Origin: Flavobacteriales bacterium | Lineage (GTDB): Bacteria > Bacteroidota > Bacteroidia > Flavobacteriales_F > PHOS-HE28 | DNA length: 64,000 bases | Assembly: GCA_016702645.1 (NCBI GenBank) | Contig: JADJDP010000018.1 | Location: 1-64,000, forward strand | Direction of reading: 5' to 3' | Shown here: piece by piece, positions 17,617 through 26,171 of the stretch | Layout of the letters: each line of letters starts with the position of its first letter | How positions within the stretch are numbered: the stretch's first letter is position 1 | Position numbers and translations under genes: made by a program | The notes under the pieces: generated by a model | What the model saw: the letters and a program-made list of their open reading frames with translations, nothing else | Told to the model about the DNA's origin: nothing | Databases searched by the model: none

Positions 17617-17961
17617 TCACTTCGTCACGGTCTCCTTGATCACGAGTTTGACGAGGTAGTACGGAACGATCGTCAACAGACCGGCGGCGAAGAAGCCTAT
17701 GGCGATGGGCCTGGTGCCATCGTTGTAGAAGAACTCTCCGATCATCCATGTGCCGTTGGCGGCGATCCAGAAGACAACGGCAAGACAATGCAGGAATTCG
17801 CCCCGGTCCGTCCGACTTCGCCAAGCGATCCACACCGCCATGGCAAGGGTGGGAACGATCATGATCATGCCCATTATCCGCAGGTCCATCACCCAACAAA
17901 GATCTTTCAACAACCACAGGAGGATATGGAAGTTCTCACTGGCACGCAGGGAGCGCATCAT
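17617..17961 (-). CDS. Small multi-helix membrane protein
   Basis: 114 residues (ATG 17961; a second ATG at 17958). It is very hydrophobic, with three or four helices: 'MGMIMIVPTLAMAVWIAW', 'FLHCLAVVFWIAANGTWMIG', 'AIGFFAAGLLTIVPYYLV'. No family recognised. It is followed after 71 bases by the cyclase gene on the same strand, so it could be part of that unit. Divergent from the gene at 18040. Confidence 0.75.
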   Translation of the reverse strand: MMRSLRASENFHILLWLLKDLCWVMDLRIMGMIMIVPTLAMAVWIAWRSRTDRGEFLHCLAVVFWIAANGTWMIGEFFYNDGTRPIAIGFFAAGLLTIVPYYLVKLVIKETVTK

Positions 17962-18039
17962 GTCGCGTTCATTTGCAACAAAGATGGATCCGTCGAAGAG
18001 TTCCCTCTCAGAAAGGAGGTCAGGGTAATTTCACCAGCG

Positions 18040-18609
18040 ATGAAGATGAAGGGTTGCGTGATGGTTTGCCTCTTGTTGGCGGCTGTGGATGTGTCCGGCT
18101 TCTATGTGCGTGTTCACGGGGTGGTCACCGAGTTCTTCAGCGGCGAAGGAATGAAGGGTGTTCAGGTGCGGCTGGTGAAGGACAGCGTTGAACGGGAGAC
18201 CGTTATCACAGACGGACGCGGTGGCTACGAAATGTACCTGGAACGTGGCTACGATTACCTCGTGTGGTTCCACAGACAGGACCTGGTGACCAAGCATGTG
18301 CACATCGATGCACGCGAGATCCCGTTGTTCCCCGATGTGCCCTTCTACGACATGGACGTGCAGATGACCATGTTCACCTGGATCAACGGGTTCGATTTCA
18401 CGGTCTTCGACATGCCGGTCGGTCGCGCACAGTACAAGCACAGTGTGCGCAACCTCAATTGGGACATCGAGTACACGGATAAGATGCGTCCGGAGGTTGC
18501 TCGGGTAATGGTGCTGTACGAGCGCGCGATCGGGGACCGCAACAGGGCCGCGTCGATCGCCGGTACCACCGCCAAACGCAAAGGCAAGCGCAAGCGCGTT
18601 TACTTCTAG
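18040..18609 (+). CDS. Exported protein with carboxypeptidase-regulatory-like domain
   Basis: 189 residues. ATG at 18040 (MKMKGCVMVC), followed by a short hydrophobic export signal ending near DVSG. A beta-sandwich of the CarboxypepD_reg/CnaB type follows: 'FYVRVHGVVTEFFSGEGMKG', 'VQVRLVKDSVERETVITDGR', 'GGYEMYLERGYDYLVWFHRQ'. In Bacteroidota this fold often sits at the N terminus of TonB-dependent receptors, but here it stands alone, with a C-terminal basic tail ('KRKGKRKRVYF'). A paralogue with the same order of motifs lies at 24199. The last 4 bases overlap the convergent folP gene. Confidence 0.82.
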   Translation: MKMKGCVMVCLLLAAVDVSGFYVRVHGVVTEFFSGEGMKGVQVRLVKDSVERETVITDGRGGYEMYLERGYDYLVWFHRQDLVTKHVHIDAREIPLFPDVPFYDMDVQMTMFTWINGFDFTVFDMPVGRAQYKHSVRNLNWDIEYTDKMRPEVARVMVLYERAIGDRNRAASIAGTTAKRKGKRKRVYF

Positions 18610-19430
18610 CCGCGCAAGGCGGTCGCCAGCTTCACGCATTCCACCGCTTCGCGTACATCGTGCACCCGCAGGATGGTGGCCCCTTTCAGGAGGGCGATGG
18701 TGTTGAGTGCTGTTGTTCCGTTCAACGCTTCCTCCGGTGTCGTACCCAATACCTCGTTGATCATCCGCTTGCGAGAAAGGCCCACTAGGACGGGCGCTCC
18801 CAATGCGCTGACATGGGAGAGCGAGCGCAGCAGCGCGTAGTTGTGCGCCGTGGTCTTGCCGAAGCCGAAGCCTGGGTCCAGGGTCACATCGGCGATACCA
18901 GCGGTGTGGGCGGCGTTCAAGCGCTCGCTCAAATAGCGGGTGACCTCCGACACCACGTTCGTGTACTGCGGATGGGCTTGCATGGTGCGCGGTGTGCCCT
19001 GCATGTGCATGGCGATGTACGGCACACCCAACTTCGCCACCGTCGCAAGCATCTCGGTATCGAAGGTGCCTGCGCTGATGTCGTTCACCATGCACGCTCC
19101 GGCCGCCACTGAATCACGGGCAACTCGTGAGCGGTAGGTGTCGATGCTGAGCAGGACATCCGGAAAACGCGTATGGATCATTTCGATCACGGGCAGCACG
19201 CGCTCCAATTCAACCGCTTCGTTGATCTCCTCGGCACCCGGTCTTGAACTCGCACCGCCGATGTCAAGGATCGAGGCTCCTTCGTTCAGCATGCGTTCTG
19301 CCATCCGCAGTGCATCATCCGCTTGTGTCCGGCTTGGCGCGTGGAAGGAATCGGGCGTCGAATTGAGGATGCCCATCACCATCGGGAAATGCGCCTCGTA
19401 CAGGCGGTCCTTCAGTCTCCAGTGCGGCAT
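18606..19430 (-). CDS. folP: Dihydropteroate synthase
   Basis: 274 residues. Shows both dihydropteroate synthase signatures: 'VMGILNSTPDSFHAPSRTQA' near the N terminus and 'ASILDIGGASSRPGAEEINE', then 'LLSIDTYRSRVARDSVAAGA', 'MVNDISAGTFDTEMLATVAK', 'VTLDPGFGFGKTTAHNYALL' and 'PVLVGLSRKRMINEVLG'. The enzyme joins p-aminobenzoate to dihydropterin pyrophosphate in folate synthesis and is the sulfonamide target. A normal-length TIM barrel with the substrate-binding Asp, Asn, Lys and Arg positions present. Cytosolic. It ends in a 4-base convergent overlap with the gene at 18040. Confidence 0.95.
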   Translation of the reverse strand: MPHWRLKDRLYEAHFPMVMGILNSTPDSFHAPSRTQADDALRMAERMLNEGASILDIGGASSRPGAEEINEAVELERVLPVIEMIHTRFPDVLLSIDTYRSRVARDSVAAGACMVNDISAGTFDTEMLATVAKLGVPYIAMHMQGTPRTMQAHPQYTNVVSEVTRYLSERLNAAHTAGIADVTLDPGFGFGKTTAHNYALLRSLSHVSALGAPVLVGLSRKRMINEVLGTTPEEALNGTTALNTIALLKGATILRVHDVREAVECVKLATALRG

Positions 19431-19501
19431 GCTGTTCGCGGATCGGAGCCGAAGGTCGGGTGCAGCGGTGAGATCGTCCGCTCCTTTCCTGGCCAGGGGG
19501 C

Positions 19502-19534
19502 TTCGATCGTTCGAGGTGTATTCCGTTATGTTTG
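19502..19534 (+). promoter_or_regulatory. Candidate Bacteroidota promoter for the M36 peptidase
   Basis: TATGTTTG (19527-19534) is a perfect TAnnTTTG element. TTCG at 19502-19505, 21 bases before it, is a possible -33 box (consensus TTTG). The ATG at 19604 would have a leader of about 65 bases. Confidence 0.42.
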
Positions 19535-19603
19535 GGAACCACTCCCTTTCCCGAGCACGAATCTTCGCGTCTTGGAAGGGTCGGCCCCACGAATCCTTCC
19601 CTC

Positions 19604-22600
19604 ATGCGTTCAAGCTGCCTCTTCCTCTTCGCTGGTCTTCTGTCCGCCACGGCGCTCGTGGCACAGGACGATGTGACCATGATCCGTTCCTATCTGCTGG
19701 AGAACGCCGACCGATCGGGCCTGGCATCCACCGATGTGGAACAGTGGCGGGTGACCGATCGCCCTTCGTCCAAGGCCCCGGGAACTTCCATCGTGCATGT
19801 GGTGCAAACGGCCAACGGGCTCGACGTGCACAACGCGGTCGGAACATTTGCGCTGCGCGAAGGGCACGTGGTTCATTTCGCCGATCGCTTCGTGCGGAAC
19901 GTGCATTCCAAGGTGGGTCCAGCTGCACCCGCCATCACGGCGACGCAAGCGCTGATGCACGCGGCCAAGGAATTGGACCTGTTACTATCCGAAGAACCTG
20001 TGGTATTGCGTGAACTTCCGGATGGCTCATTTGAATTGTCCACCGCCGGTATCGCGCATGATCCCGTTCGTGCCTTGTTGCTCTACCAGCCGATCAAGGA
20101 CGGCTCGATCCGCCTTGCGTGGGACCTCACCATCCGTTCGTTGAACAACATCAATTGGTGGCATCTCGCCGTGGACGCCAGCACCGGCCAGTTGCTCCGC
20201 ACGAACGACTACATCGTGGAATGCAGGTTCCCTTTCGACAGCCACGTTCATGCCAATGAGCGCAAGAGCAGTGGGGCCCCCGATGTTGCGGAGATCGCTG
20301 CCATGCCGGGAACTTCCGGTTACCGGGTGTTCGATGTTCCGGTGGAAAGCCCGAACCATGGACCTCGCAGTTTGGTGGTCGATCCGGGAGATGCCGTGGC
20401 TTCTCCCTTTGGTTGGCATGACATCAACGGGTTGGTCGGGGCAGAGCATACGATCACGCGCGGCAACAACGTGTTCGCGTACGAGGATGTGGATGACAAT
20501 GACCAACCGGGATACAGTCCGGACGGTGGTGCGGAACTGAACTTCGATCACCCGTTGGACCTCGGCCAGCAGCCCCTTGCCAGCCAGGATGCCTCCATCA
20601 CCAATTTGTTCTTCTGGAGCAACACCATGCATGATGTGTGGTACCAGTATGGATTCGATGAACAGAGCGGGAATTTCCAGGAGACCAATTACGGCGGTGT
20701 AGGAGCAGGGTCCGACGGCGTGTTCGCCGAGGCGCAGGACGGGGGCGGTAGCGACAACGCCAACTTCGCTTCACCACCGGACGGGCAGAACGGCCGGATG
20801 CAGATGTACAACTGGACATCGGGGCCAGCGCCGGATCGTGATGGTTGCTACGACAACGGGGTCATCGCCCATGAGTACGGCCATGGTATCTCCACCCGTC
20901 TCACCGGTGGGGCCAGCAATTCCGATTGCCTGGGGAATGCGGAGCAGATGGGAGAAGGGTGGAGCGATTGGTTGGGGCTCATGCTCACTATTCCGCCGGG
21001 TGCCCAAGGTGCCGACATTCGGGGCATCGGCACCTTCGCCTCGGGCGAACCCACGAACGGAGATGGTATCCGGCCGGAGCCGTACTCGACCGACTTCGGT
21101 GTCAACGACTACACCTATGCTTCCACCAACGACGGTTCGCTTGCCGAACCGCATGGCATCGGCTTCGTGTGGTGTACCATGCTCTGGGACATGACCTGGG
21201 CGCTGATCGATCAGTACGGCTTCGACCCCGATGTGTACCACGGCACGGGCGGCAACAACATCGCCATGCAATTGGTGGTCGAAGCCATGAAACTGCAGCC
21301 ATGCAGCCCCGGCTTCGTGGATGGCCGTGATGCGATACTCGCGGCCGATGAACTGTTGTACGCAGGCGCGAACAAGTGCCTCCTCTGGCAAGCGTTCGCA
21401 ACGCGCGGATTGGGCTACAGCGCCGATCAGGGCAGTAGCAACAGTCGCAGCGACCAAGTGGAGGCTTTCGACATACCCAACACCTGCCTAACCGCTACTA
21501 CTGCACCCACCGCTGGTTTCCAGTTCGCGGTCGCGGTCGCGTGCGGCGGACTGGTCACTTTCACGGATGCTTCCACCGACATTCCCCAAGCATGGGCCTG
21601 GGATTTCGGCGATGGTGCAACTTCCGAGGACGAAGATCCCGCACACACCTACACCGCAAGCGGTACATACACGGTGACGCTCACCGTTACGAACACGATC
21701 GGTTCCGATGTGGAAGTGCAGCAGGTCATCATCGACCTGCCCGAGGCACCCATCGTTGAGGACATCACGGTATGTACCGGTAGCACGGGGGTGTTCGCAG
21801 CGGTGGCTTCGGGCGAAGCGTATTGGTACAATGCCCAAGACCTCGAACTGGGAAGCGGCAGCCCCTTCACCACATCGGTGCTTACGAATACGAGCACCTT
21901 CCTCGTTCGCAACGTGATCGCTGCTGATAGTGTACAGGTGGGTCCTTTGAACGGATCCATCGGTACTGGTGGCCAGCACGGCACCGCGTTCATCGGCACG
22001 GTGAACTTCACCGCGTTCCAGCCATTGACCATTGTTTCGGCATGGGTGGATGCGGAGGTCGCGGGCAACCGCACACTGAACCTCTGGAACGGACTGAACG
22101 GAACGAACGGTTCCCCGATCCAGACCATCGTGGTGAACGTTCCTGCGGGCCAGGGTCGCATCAACCTTGGTTTCGTGATCCCGGCTCCCGGTGTGTACAG
22201 CGTAGGTGGTGACAACATGAACTTGTATCGCAACAACGCTGGTGCGGATTATCCATACACCGTTCCCGGCCTCATCTCCCTCACCGGTTCTTCGTCCACA
22301 TCGGGACCGGATTACTATTACTACCTCTACGATATGGAAGTGACCGGGGAGCCTTGCAGGAGCGAACCGGTGGAGGTGACCGCCGTTGTTGTGCCGGGGG
22401 CCGAATTCTCCTTCGTGGCCAATGGCGCTACCCTCACGTTCACCGATGCCTCCGTCGGTGCAACGAGCTGGCTCTGGGACTTCGGCGATGGGAACACCTC
22501 CACGGAACAGAACCCGGTTCAAACGTACGCGGGGAACGGGACCTACACGATCACGCTCACTGTTAACGGAGGCCCGTGTTCGTCCATGCAAACATGGGAG

Positions 22601-22879
22601 TTGGGTGTGGGGATCGACGATCTGCCTTCGAGCTCCGGCTTTGCGATCGCCCCCAACCCGGCATCGGATCTCTTGGCGATCACCCTGAACGCACCTGCCT
22701 CCGACAACACCTCCATCCAAGTCAATGATGCACAAGGTCGACTGGTGCTCACGGCAACGGTGCGCGCGGGTGCGCAACGCACGGAACTGGATCTGGCTGC
22801 GCTGGCTTCCGGGACCTACCAAGTGAACCTGCGCGGCGAGCATGACATTGCAACACGTCGGCTGGTGGTCGCTCGCTGA
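19604..22879 (+). CDS. M36 (fungalysin-like) zinc metallopeptidase with PKD domains and T9SS sorting domain
   Basis: 1091 residues from the ATG at 19604, which opens into a signal peptide (residues 1-20). A propeptide (FTP-like, about 25-210) precedes the peptidase domain. Zinc site: HEYGH at 423-427, with the third ligand Glu in 'GEGWSDWLG' (about 451). 'GIGFVWCTMLWDMTWALIDQ' is the usual downstream M36 helix. Two PKD domains follow at about 634-715 ('WAWDFGDGATSEDEDPAHTY') and 932-1010 ('WLWDFGDGNTSTEQNPVQTY'), with a jelly-roll-like insert between them. A type-A sorting domain at about 1020-1091 ('FAIAPNPASDLLAITL') ends 'ATRRLVVAR'. Expected: secreted broad-specificity protease that degrades external protein. 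It lies between folP and the DUF1599 gene. Confidence 0.95.
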   Translation: MRSSCLFLFAGLLSATALVAQDDVTMIRSYLLENADRSGLASTDVEQWRVTDRPSSKAPGTSIVHVVQTANGLDVHNAVGTFALREGHVVHFADRFVRNVHSKVGPAAPAITATQALMHAAKELDLLLSEEPVVLRELPDGSFELSTAGIAHDPVRALLLYQPIKDGSIRLAWDLTIRSLNNINWWHLAVDASTGQLLRTNDYIVECRFPFDSHVHANERKSSGAPDVAEIAAMPGTSGYRVFDVPVESPNHGPRSLVVDPGDAVASPFGWHDINGLVGAEHTITRGNNVFAYEDVDDNDQPGYSPDGGAELNFDHPLDLGQQPLASQDASITNLFFWSNTMHDVWYQYGFDEQSGNFQETNYGGVGAGSDGVFAEAQDGGGSDNANFASPPDGQNGRMQMYNWTSGPAPDRDGCYDNGVIAHEYGHGISTRLTGGASNSDCLGNAEQMGEGWSDWLGLMLTIPPGAQGADIRGIGTFASGEPTNGDGIRPEPYSTDFGVNDYTYASTNDGSLAEPHGIGFVWCTMLWDMTWALIDQYGFDPDVYHGTGGNNIAMQLVVEAMKLQPCSPGFVDGRDAILAADELLYAGANKCLLWQAFATRGLGYSADQGSSNSRSDQVEAFDIPNTCLTATTAPTAGFQFAVAVACGGLVTFTDASTDIPQAWAWDFGDGATSEDEDPAHTYTASGTYTVTLTVTNTIGSDVEVQQVIIDLPEAPIVEDITVCTGSTGVFAAVASGEAYWYNAQDLELGSGSPFTTSVLTNTSTFLVRNVIAADSVQVGPLNGSIGTGGQHGTAFIGTVNFTAFQPLTIVSAWVDAEVAGNRTLNLWNGLNGTNGSPIQTIVVNVPAGQGRINLGFVIPAPGVYSVGGDNMNLYRNNAGADYPYTVPGLISLTGSSSTSGPDYYYYLYDMEVTGEPCRSEPVEVTAVVVPGAEFSFVANGATLTFTDASVGATSWLWDFGDGNTSTEQNPVQTYAGNGTYTITLTVNGGPCSSMQTWELGVGIDDLPSSSGFAIAPNPASDLLAITLNAPASDNTSIQVNDAQGRLVLTATVRAGAQRTELDLAALASGTYQVNLRGEHDIATRRLVVAR

Positions 22880-22893
22880 CCATTGACGGCAGT

Positions 22894-22932
22894 ATCCCCG
22901 TTCCGGACATGGATCATGACCGGAACGGGGAT
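22894..22932 (+). terminator. Perfect 13-base hairpin after the M36 peptidase
   Basis: ATCCCCGTTCCGG (22894-22906) and its exact complement (22920-22932) around a 13-base loop, 15 bases after the stop codon. Only a weak T stretch follows, so it may be a terminator or an mRNA-protecting hairpin. Confidence 0.5.
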
Positions 22933-22933
22933 C

Positions 22934-22941
22934 TACTTTCG
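22934..22941 (+). promoter_or_regulatory. Candidate -7 element (TACTTTCG) directly before DUF1599 gene
   Basis: TACTTTCG starts 16 bases before the ATG at 22950, right behind the hairpin at 22894-22932. It would give an almost leaderless mRNA. Confidence 0.3.
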
Positions 22942-22949
22942 GCACCGCA

Positions 22950-23513
22950 ATGGACAGGACCCTCCAGCAGTACGACGCTGTGATCAACGAGTGCATCGAC
23001 CTCTTTTCGAAGAAGGCGAAGGACTACGGCACCGCCTGGAGGATCCTGCGCGTGCCCTCGCTCACCGACCAGATCTTCATCAAGGCGCAGCGCATCCGCA
23101 CCTTGCAGCAGGTGGGTGAGAGCAAAGTGGGAGAGGGGATCCGGCCGGAACTGGTAGGCATCATCAACTACGCAGCGATGGCGTTGGTGCAATTGGAACG
23201 CGGTGTGGTGGACGTTCCCGATCTCGATGCTTCGTCGGCTTCCGAAGTGGTGCTCGCACAAATGCGCCACGCCCGCGATCTGATGACGCGCAAGAACCAC
23301 GACTACGGCGAAGCCTGGCGCAGCATGCGGGTGAGTTCGCTCGTGGACCTCATCCTCATGAAGTTGCTGCGTATCAAGAGCATCGAGGACAACCAAGGGG
23401 CCACCCTTGTGAGCGAGGGCATAGACGCAAATTTCCTCGATATCGTGAACTACGCCGTGTTCGCGATGATCCAACTTGACGAGGCAAAGCTTGAAGGTTC
23501 GGACCGGGAATGA
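22950..23513 (+). CDS. DUF1599 protein (two tandem domain copies)
   Basis: 187 residues made of two copies of the same module. Copy 1 (about 5-85) has 'CIDLFSKKAKDYGTAWRILR', 'SLTDQIFIKAQRIRTLQQ' and 'GIINYAAMALVQLE'. Copy 2 (about 105-180) has 'DLMTRKNHDYGEAWRSMRVS', 'SLVDLILMKLLRIKSIEDNQ' and 'DIVNYAVFAMIQLD'. The K..DYG.AWR..R signature is that of DUF1599, a Bacteroidota family resembling nucleotide-modification or MazG-like helical folds. Function unknown. I recall it near folP and BT_3928-type genes in other genomes; the same three are found here within 7 kb. Followed by a terminator hairpin. Confidence 0.9.
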   Translation: MDRTLQQYDAVINECIDLFSKKAKDYGTAWRILRVPSLTDQIFIKAQRIRTLQQVGESKVGEGIRPELVGIINYAAMALVQLERGVVDVPDLDASSASEVVLAQMRHARDLMTRKNHDYGEAWRSMRVSSLVDLILMKLLRIKSIEDNQGATLVSEGIDANFLDIVNYAVFAMIQLDEAKLEGSDRE

Positions 23514-23514
23514 A

Positions 23515-23540
23515 CAGGAGCGAGCGCTCCTGATCGTTTT
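23515..23540 (+). terminator. Intrinsic terminator after DUF1599 gene
   Basis: Perfect 7-base stem CAGGAGC/GCTCCTG with a 4-base loop, then ATCGTTTT. It begins 1 base after the stop codon. Confidence 0.65.
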
Positions 23541-23570
23541 CATGCACGTTCATTCCCGTCCATTACCGGT

Positions 23571-24044
23571 TCATGGCTTTATCGGCCCCAAGGGGCTTGG
23601 CGTGCAACCGTCCTTCCGCATGGTGTATGCGCCACCGGCGATGATCCAACCATTCGGACCCTTCACCAGCGTGAAGACGTCCGTGCCGCAATGGCTGAAC
23701 GAGCCATCCACGTGAAAATCGTAGGGTGCGGTGACGGAGGCGATCGTCTCATCCACCCGCACGATCGGATCCCAGATGCGCTCCAGGAGCCGCTCGGTCC
23801 CTTTGGCGAGGTTCGTGAGGTAGCCCGCATGGCTCATGGCGTGAGCAGGCTTTCCGCTACCGGGCTGTGATGCGTAGAGCACACCATCGTGTGTGATGAC
23901 TTGCGCCATGGCAGCCGTATCGCGCGCGCTCATGGCAGCGAAGAAGCGGTCGATCACAGCGAGCACCGCCTTTTCCTCACCCGGTTGGGCAACACAGGGC
24001 ATGGTAACGAGCGCGGCGAGGGCGATGAGGAGCAGGTGACGCAT
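23571..24044 (-). CDS. Exported NTF2-like (SnoaL/nuclear-transport-factor fold) protein
   Basis: 157 residues. Signal peptide 1-20 (hydrophobic core, PCVAQ). Mature part: 'AVIDRFFAAMSARDTAAMAQ', 'VITHDGVLYASQPG', 'RIWDPIVRVDETIASVTAPY', 'DFHVDGSFSHCGTDVFTLVK'. This is the helix-plus-curved-sheet order of NTF2-like domains. These small cone-shaped domains bind varied ligands or act as isomerases or dehydratases. Here no catalytic His/Asp pair can be assigned, and the function is open. Convergent with the DUF1599 gene, 57 bases away. Confidence 0.82.
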   Translation of the reverse strand: MRHLLLIALAALVTMPCVAQPGEEKAVLAVIDRFFAAMSARDTAAMAQVITHDGVLYASQPGSGKPAHAMSHAGYLTNLAKGTERLLERIWDPIVRVDETIASVTAPYDFHVDGSFSHCGTDVFTLVKGPNGWIIAGGAYTMRKDGCTPSPLGPIKP

Positions 24045-24198
24045 GGGTACAAGGTAGAAGGATGCTATTCACATCGACCTGTTGGCATCCATGCGCGACC
24101 TCGGCCTCAGGACCCTCTTTAGTGCATCTATGTTCGCCCTCCGCTCCATCCGCACCGCTTACCACGACGGATGGAGCGCCTACCAAAATTTCCTGTGC

Positions 24199-24711
24199 AT
24201 GAGAACGCAGCTTTTTGCCGCCCTGCTCTTGGTCACCCCTATCGCGAACGCCGCCCACCTGCGCGTTCACGGCATCGTAAGCGATGTGGACACCCGTGCA
24301 CCGCTCACCGAGGTGCTTGTGCGTGTGTACAAGGATGGTGTGAAGCAAACCGCTTTCACCACCGGGGCGAACGGCCATTACAATGTGGCGTTGGAGAACG
24401 GCGCGCACTATGTCATCCGGTTCACCCTACCCGGTCGCGTTACGAAATGCTTCGCCGTGGACACCCACGGACCCTCCTGGGCGGATGATGCAAGCATGGA
24501 GGACGTGGAAGTGGAGATGACGCTCTTCGAACGTGTCGATGGCCTCGACCTGGGCTTCTTCGACATGCCCATGGGCATTGCCCGTTTCACCCCCATGACC
24601 GGTTACCTGGCATGGAACGCCGAATACGAGGCCCGTGTACAGCCCGAAGTGGCGCGTTTGATGGCCGAGGTGAACGAGCGCCGCGAGCGGCTCGCCATGC
24701 TCCAGCCCTGA
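24199..24711 (+). CDS. Exported protein with carboxypeptidase-regulatory-like domain (paralogue)
   Basis: 170 residues from the ATG at 24199, which opens into a signal peptide (MRTQLFAALLLV..ANA). The earlier in-frame ATG (24082) is not preferred. Mature order matches the gene at 18040: 'HLRVHGIVSDVDTRAPLTEV', 'LVRVYKDGVKQTAFTTGANG', 'HYNVALENGAHYVIRFTLPG', then 'VEVEMTLFERVDGLDLGFFD', 'MPMGIARFTP' and 'ARVQPEVARLM'. The C-terminal block after the beta-sandwich (FDMP.G.A.) is shared by both paralogues, so this is a family of its own and not just a receptor fragment. Role unknown; probably periplasmic or in the outer membrane. Confidence 0.82.
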   Translation: MRTQLFAALLLVTPIANAAHLRVHGIVSDVDTRAPLTEVLVRVYKDGVKQTAFTTGANGHYNVALENGAHYVIRFTLPGRVTKCFAVDTHGPSWADDASMEDVEVEMTLFERVDGLDLGFFDMPMGIARFTPMTGYLAWNAEYEARVQPEVARLMAEVNERRERLAMLQP

Positions 24712-24765
24712 GCCCCTTCGTTGTTGATCCCTTGTTAACGGATGGAGCGCCCTAGGGCCTCCGGC

Positions 24766-24773
24766 TATCTTCG
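24766..24773 (+). promoter_or_regulatory. Candidate -7 promoter element (TATCTTCG)
   Basis: TATCTTCG, 19 bases before the ATG at 24792; one change from TAnnTTTG. No convincing -33 box at the expected spacing. Confidence 0.33.
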
Positions 24774-24791
24774 GCGCCCAACTCATCGCCC

Positions 24792-26141
24792 ATGCGCGCA
24801 CTCATCCTTTTCTGTCGCCTCGTCGTTGGTTCGCTCTTCATCGTCAGTGGCCTCATCAAGGCGAACGACCCGCTCGGCTTCTCCTACAAGTTGGAGGAGT
24901 ATTTCGCCGAGAGCGCGCTGAACCTGCCTGCCTTCGAGCCCTTTGCGCTGTTCTTCGCCATCCTTGCTTGCACCGCCGAAGTAGTGCTGGGCTTCGCCAT
25001 CCTCTTTGGTGGAAGAATGAAGCTGGCGACCGTCGCCATCCTCGTGCTCACCCTCTTCTTCGGCTGGCTCACCGCGTACACCGCCACCTGCGATCCCAAA
25101 GGCACCTACACCGTCATGGAGAACGGACAGGAAGTGACACGCTCGGTTACCTGTGTCACGGATTGCGGCTGCTTCGGCGATGCCATGAAGGGTAGCATCG
25201 GGCGAAGCCTCACCCCGTGGGAGAGTTTTGCCAAGGACGCCATTCTCTTCGTGTTCCTGATCCCTGTCCTGCTTGCCGCCTTCTTGCGGAAGGATACCGC
25301 GTGGAACACGAAAGCCGATGACATGATCCTCCTTCCCGGCGGCCTGCTCTTCGTGGGCGTGTGGTGCTGGATCTTCACGTGGTGGGGACCGCTGTGGTTC
25401 ACCCTGCTCGGCTATGCTGGTTATCTGCTCATCAAGCGTTGGAAACAAGGCGCCATCGCGGAATGGATGACCGCAACGTGGGCCATGGTGATCACCTTGG
25501 CCTTCATCTATTGGTGCTACGCGCACCTGCCCGTCCGCGACTACCGACCTTACGCGGTGGGCAAGAGCATCAGCGAGCAGAAGGCCGAGGGCAAACCGCC
25601 GGTGAACCGCGTTTTCCTGAGCTACAAGAACACTGTTACCGGTGAGGTGAAGGAGTACGATACCTCGGGCAAGTACCCGTGGGACGACTCGACCTTCGTA
25701 CTCGTGGAGAACAGCAACCGCGTGGTGGAAGTGGAACCGGGTATCACGTCGCAGGTGCAGGACTTCCGCCTCACCGACCGCGACGGCTACGAACTCACGG
25801 ACGACATCCTGAAGGAGCCGACACCCGTCTTGCTCGTGCTCATTTACAACCTGGAGAAAGCCGACCTGGGCTGCATGCCGCAGATCACCAAGCTCGCACA
25901 GGAGGCACAGGCCAAGGGTTGGTACGTGTATGGGATGACCGCGAACGGCTGGGAAGCCGTTGAGGAGTTCCGTCATCAGCACCAGCTCGCGTTCGACTTC
26001 ACGCAGGGCGATGAGAAGGTGATAAAGACGGTGATCCGCTCCAACCCCGGTATCATGTTGCTGCAACAAGGCACCGTGAAGGGACTGTGGCATTGCAACG
26101 ATGCACCGTCCTTCGAGGAGGCGAGCGGCTTGGTGAAGTAG
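24792..26141 (+). CDS. BT_3928-type membrane protein (DoxX-like with C-terminal thioredoxin-like part)
   Basis: 449 residues. The N-terminal half is a DoxX-like four-helix membrane domain: 'VVGSLFIVSGLIKANDPLGF', 'FAILACTAEVVLGFAILFGG', 'KLATVAILVLTLFFGWLTAY', with the family's 'TCVTDCGCFGDAMKG' cysteine-rich insert. More helices follow to about residue 250. From about 270 on a soluble part contains 'PTPVLLVLIYNLEKADLGCM' and 'FDFTQGDEKVIKTVIRSNPG', resembling a thioredoxin fold that lacks a CxxC pair (one Cys). The Bacteroidota BT_3928 family has this layout; its function is unproven, with redox or membrane-stress roles proposed for DoxX relatives. Convergent with the S41 peptidase gene, 30 bases away. 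Confidence 0.9.
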   Translation: MRALILFCRLVVGSLFIVSGLIKANDPLGFSYKLEEYFAESALNLPAFEPFALFFAILACTAEVVLGFAILFGGRMKLATVAILVLTLFFGWLTAYTATCDPKGTYTVMENGQEVTRSVTCVTDCGCFGDAMKGSIGRSLTPWESFAKDAILFVFLIPVLLAAFLRKDTAWNTKADDMILLPGGLLFVGVWCWIFTWWGPLWFTLLGYAGYLLIKRWKQGAIAEWMTATWAMVITLAFIYWCYAHLPVRDYRPYAVGKSISEQKAEGKPPVNRVFLSYKNTVTGEVKEYDTSGKYPWDDSTFVLVENSNRVVEVEPGITSQVQDFRLTDRDGYELTDDILKEPTPVLLVLIYNLEKADLGCMPQITKLAQEAQAKGWYVYGMTANGWEAVEEFRHQHQLAFDFTQGDEKVIKTVIRSNPGIMLLQQGTVKGLWHCNDAPSFEEASGLVK

Positions 26142-26171
26142 CCGTTCGTTTCGCCGACGTGGCGGCTCCTG

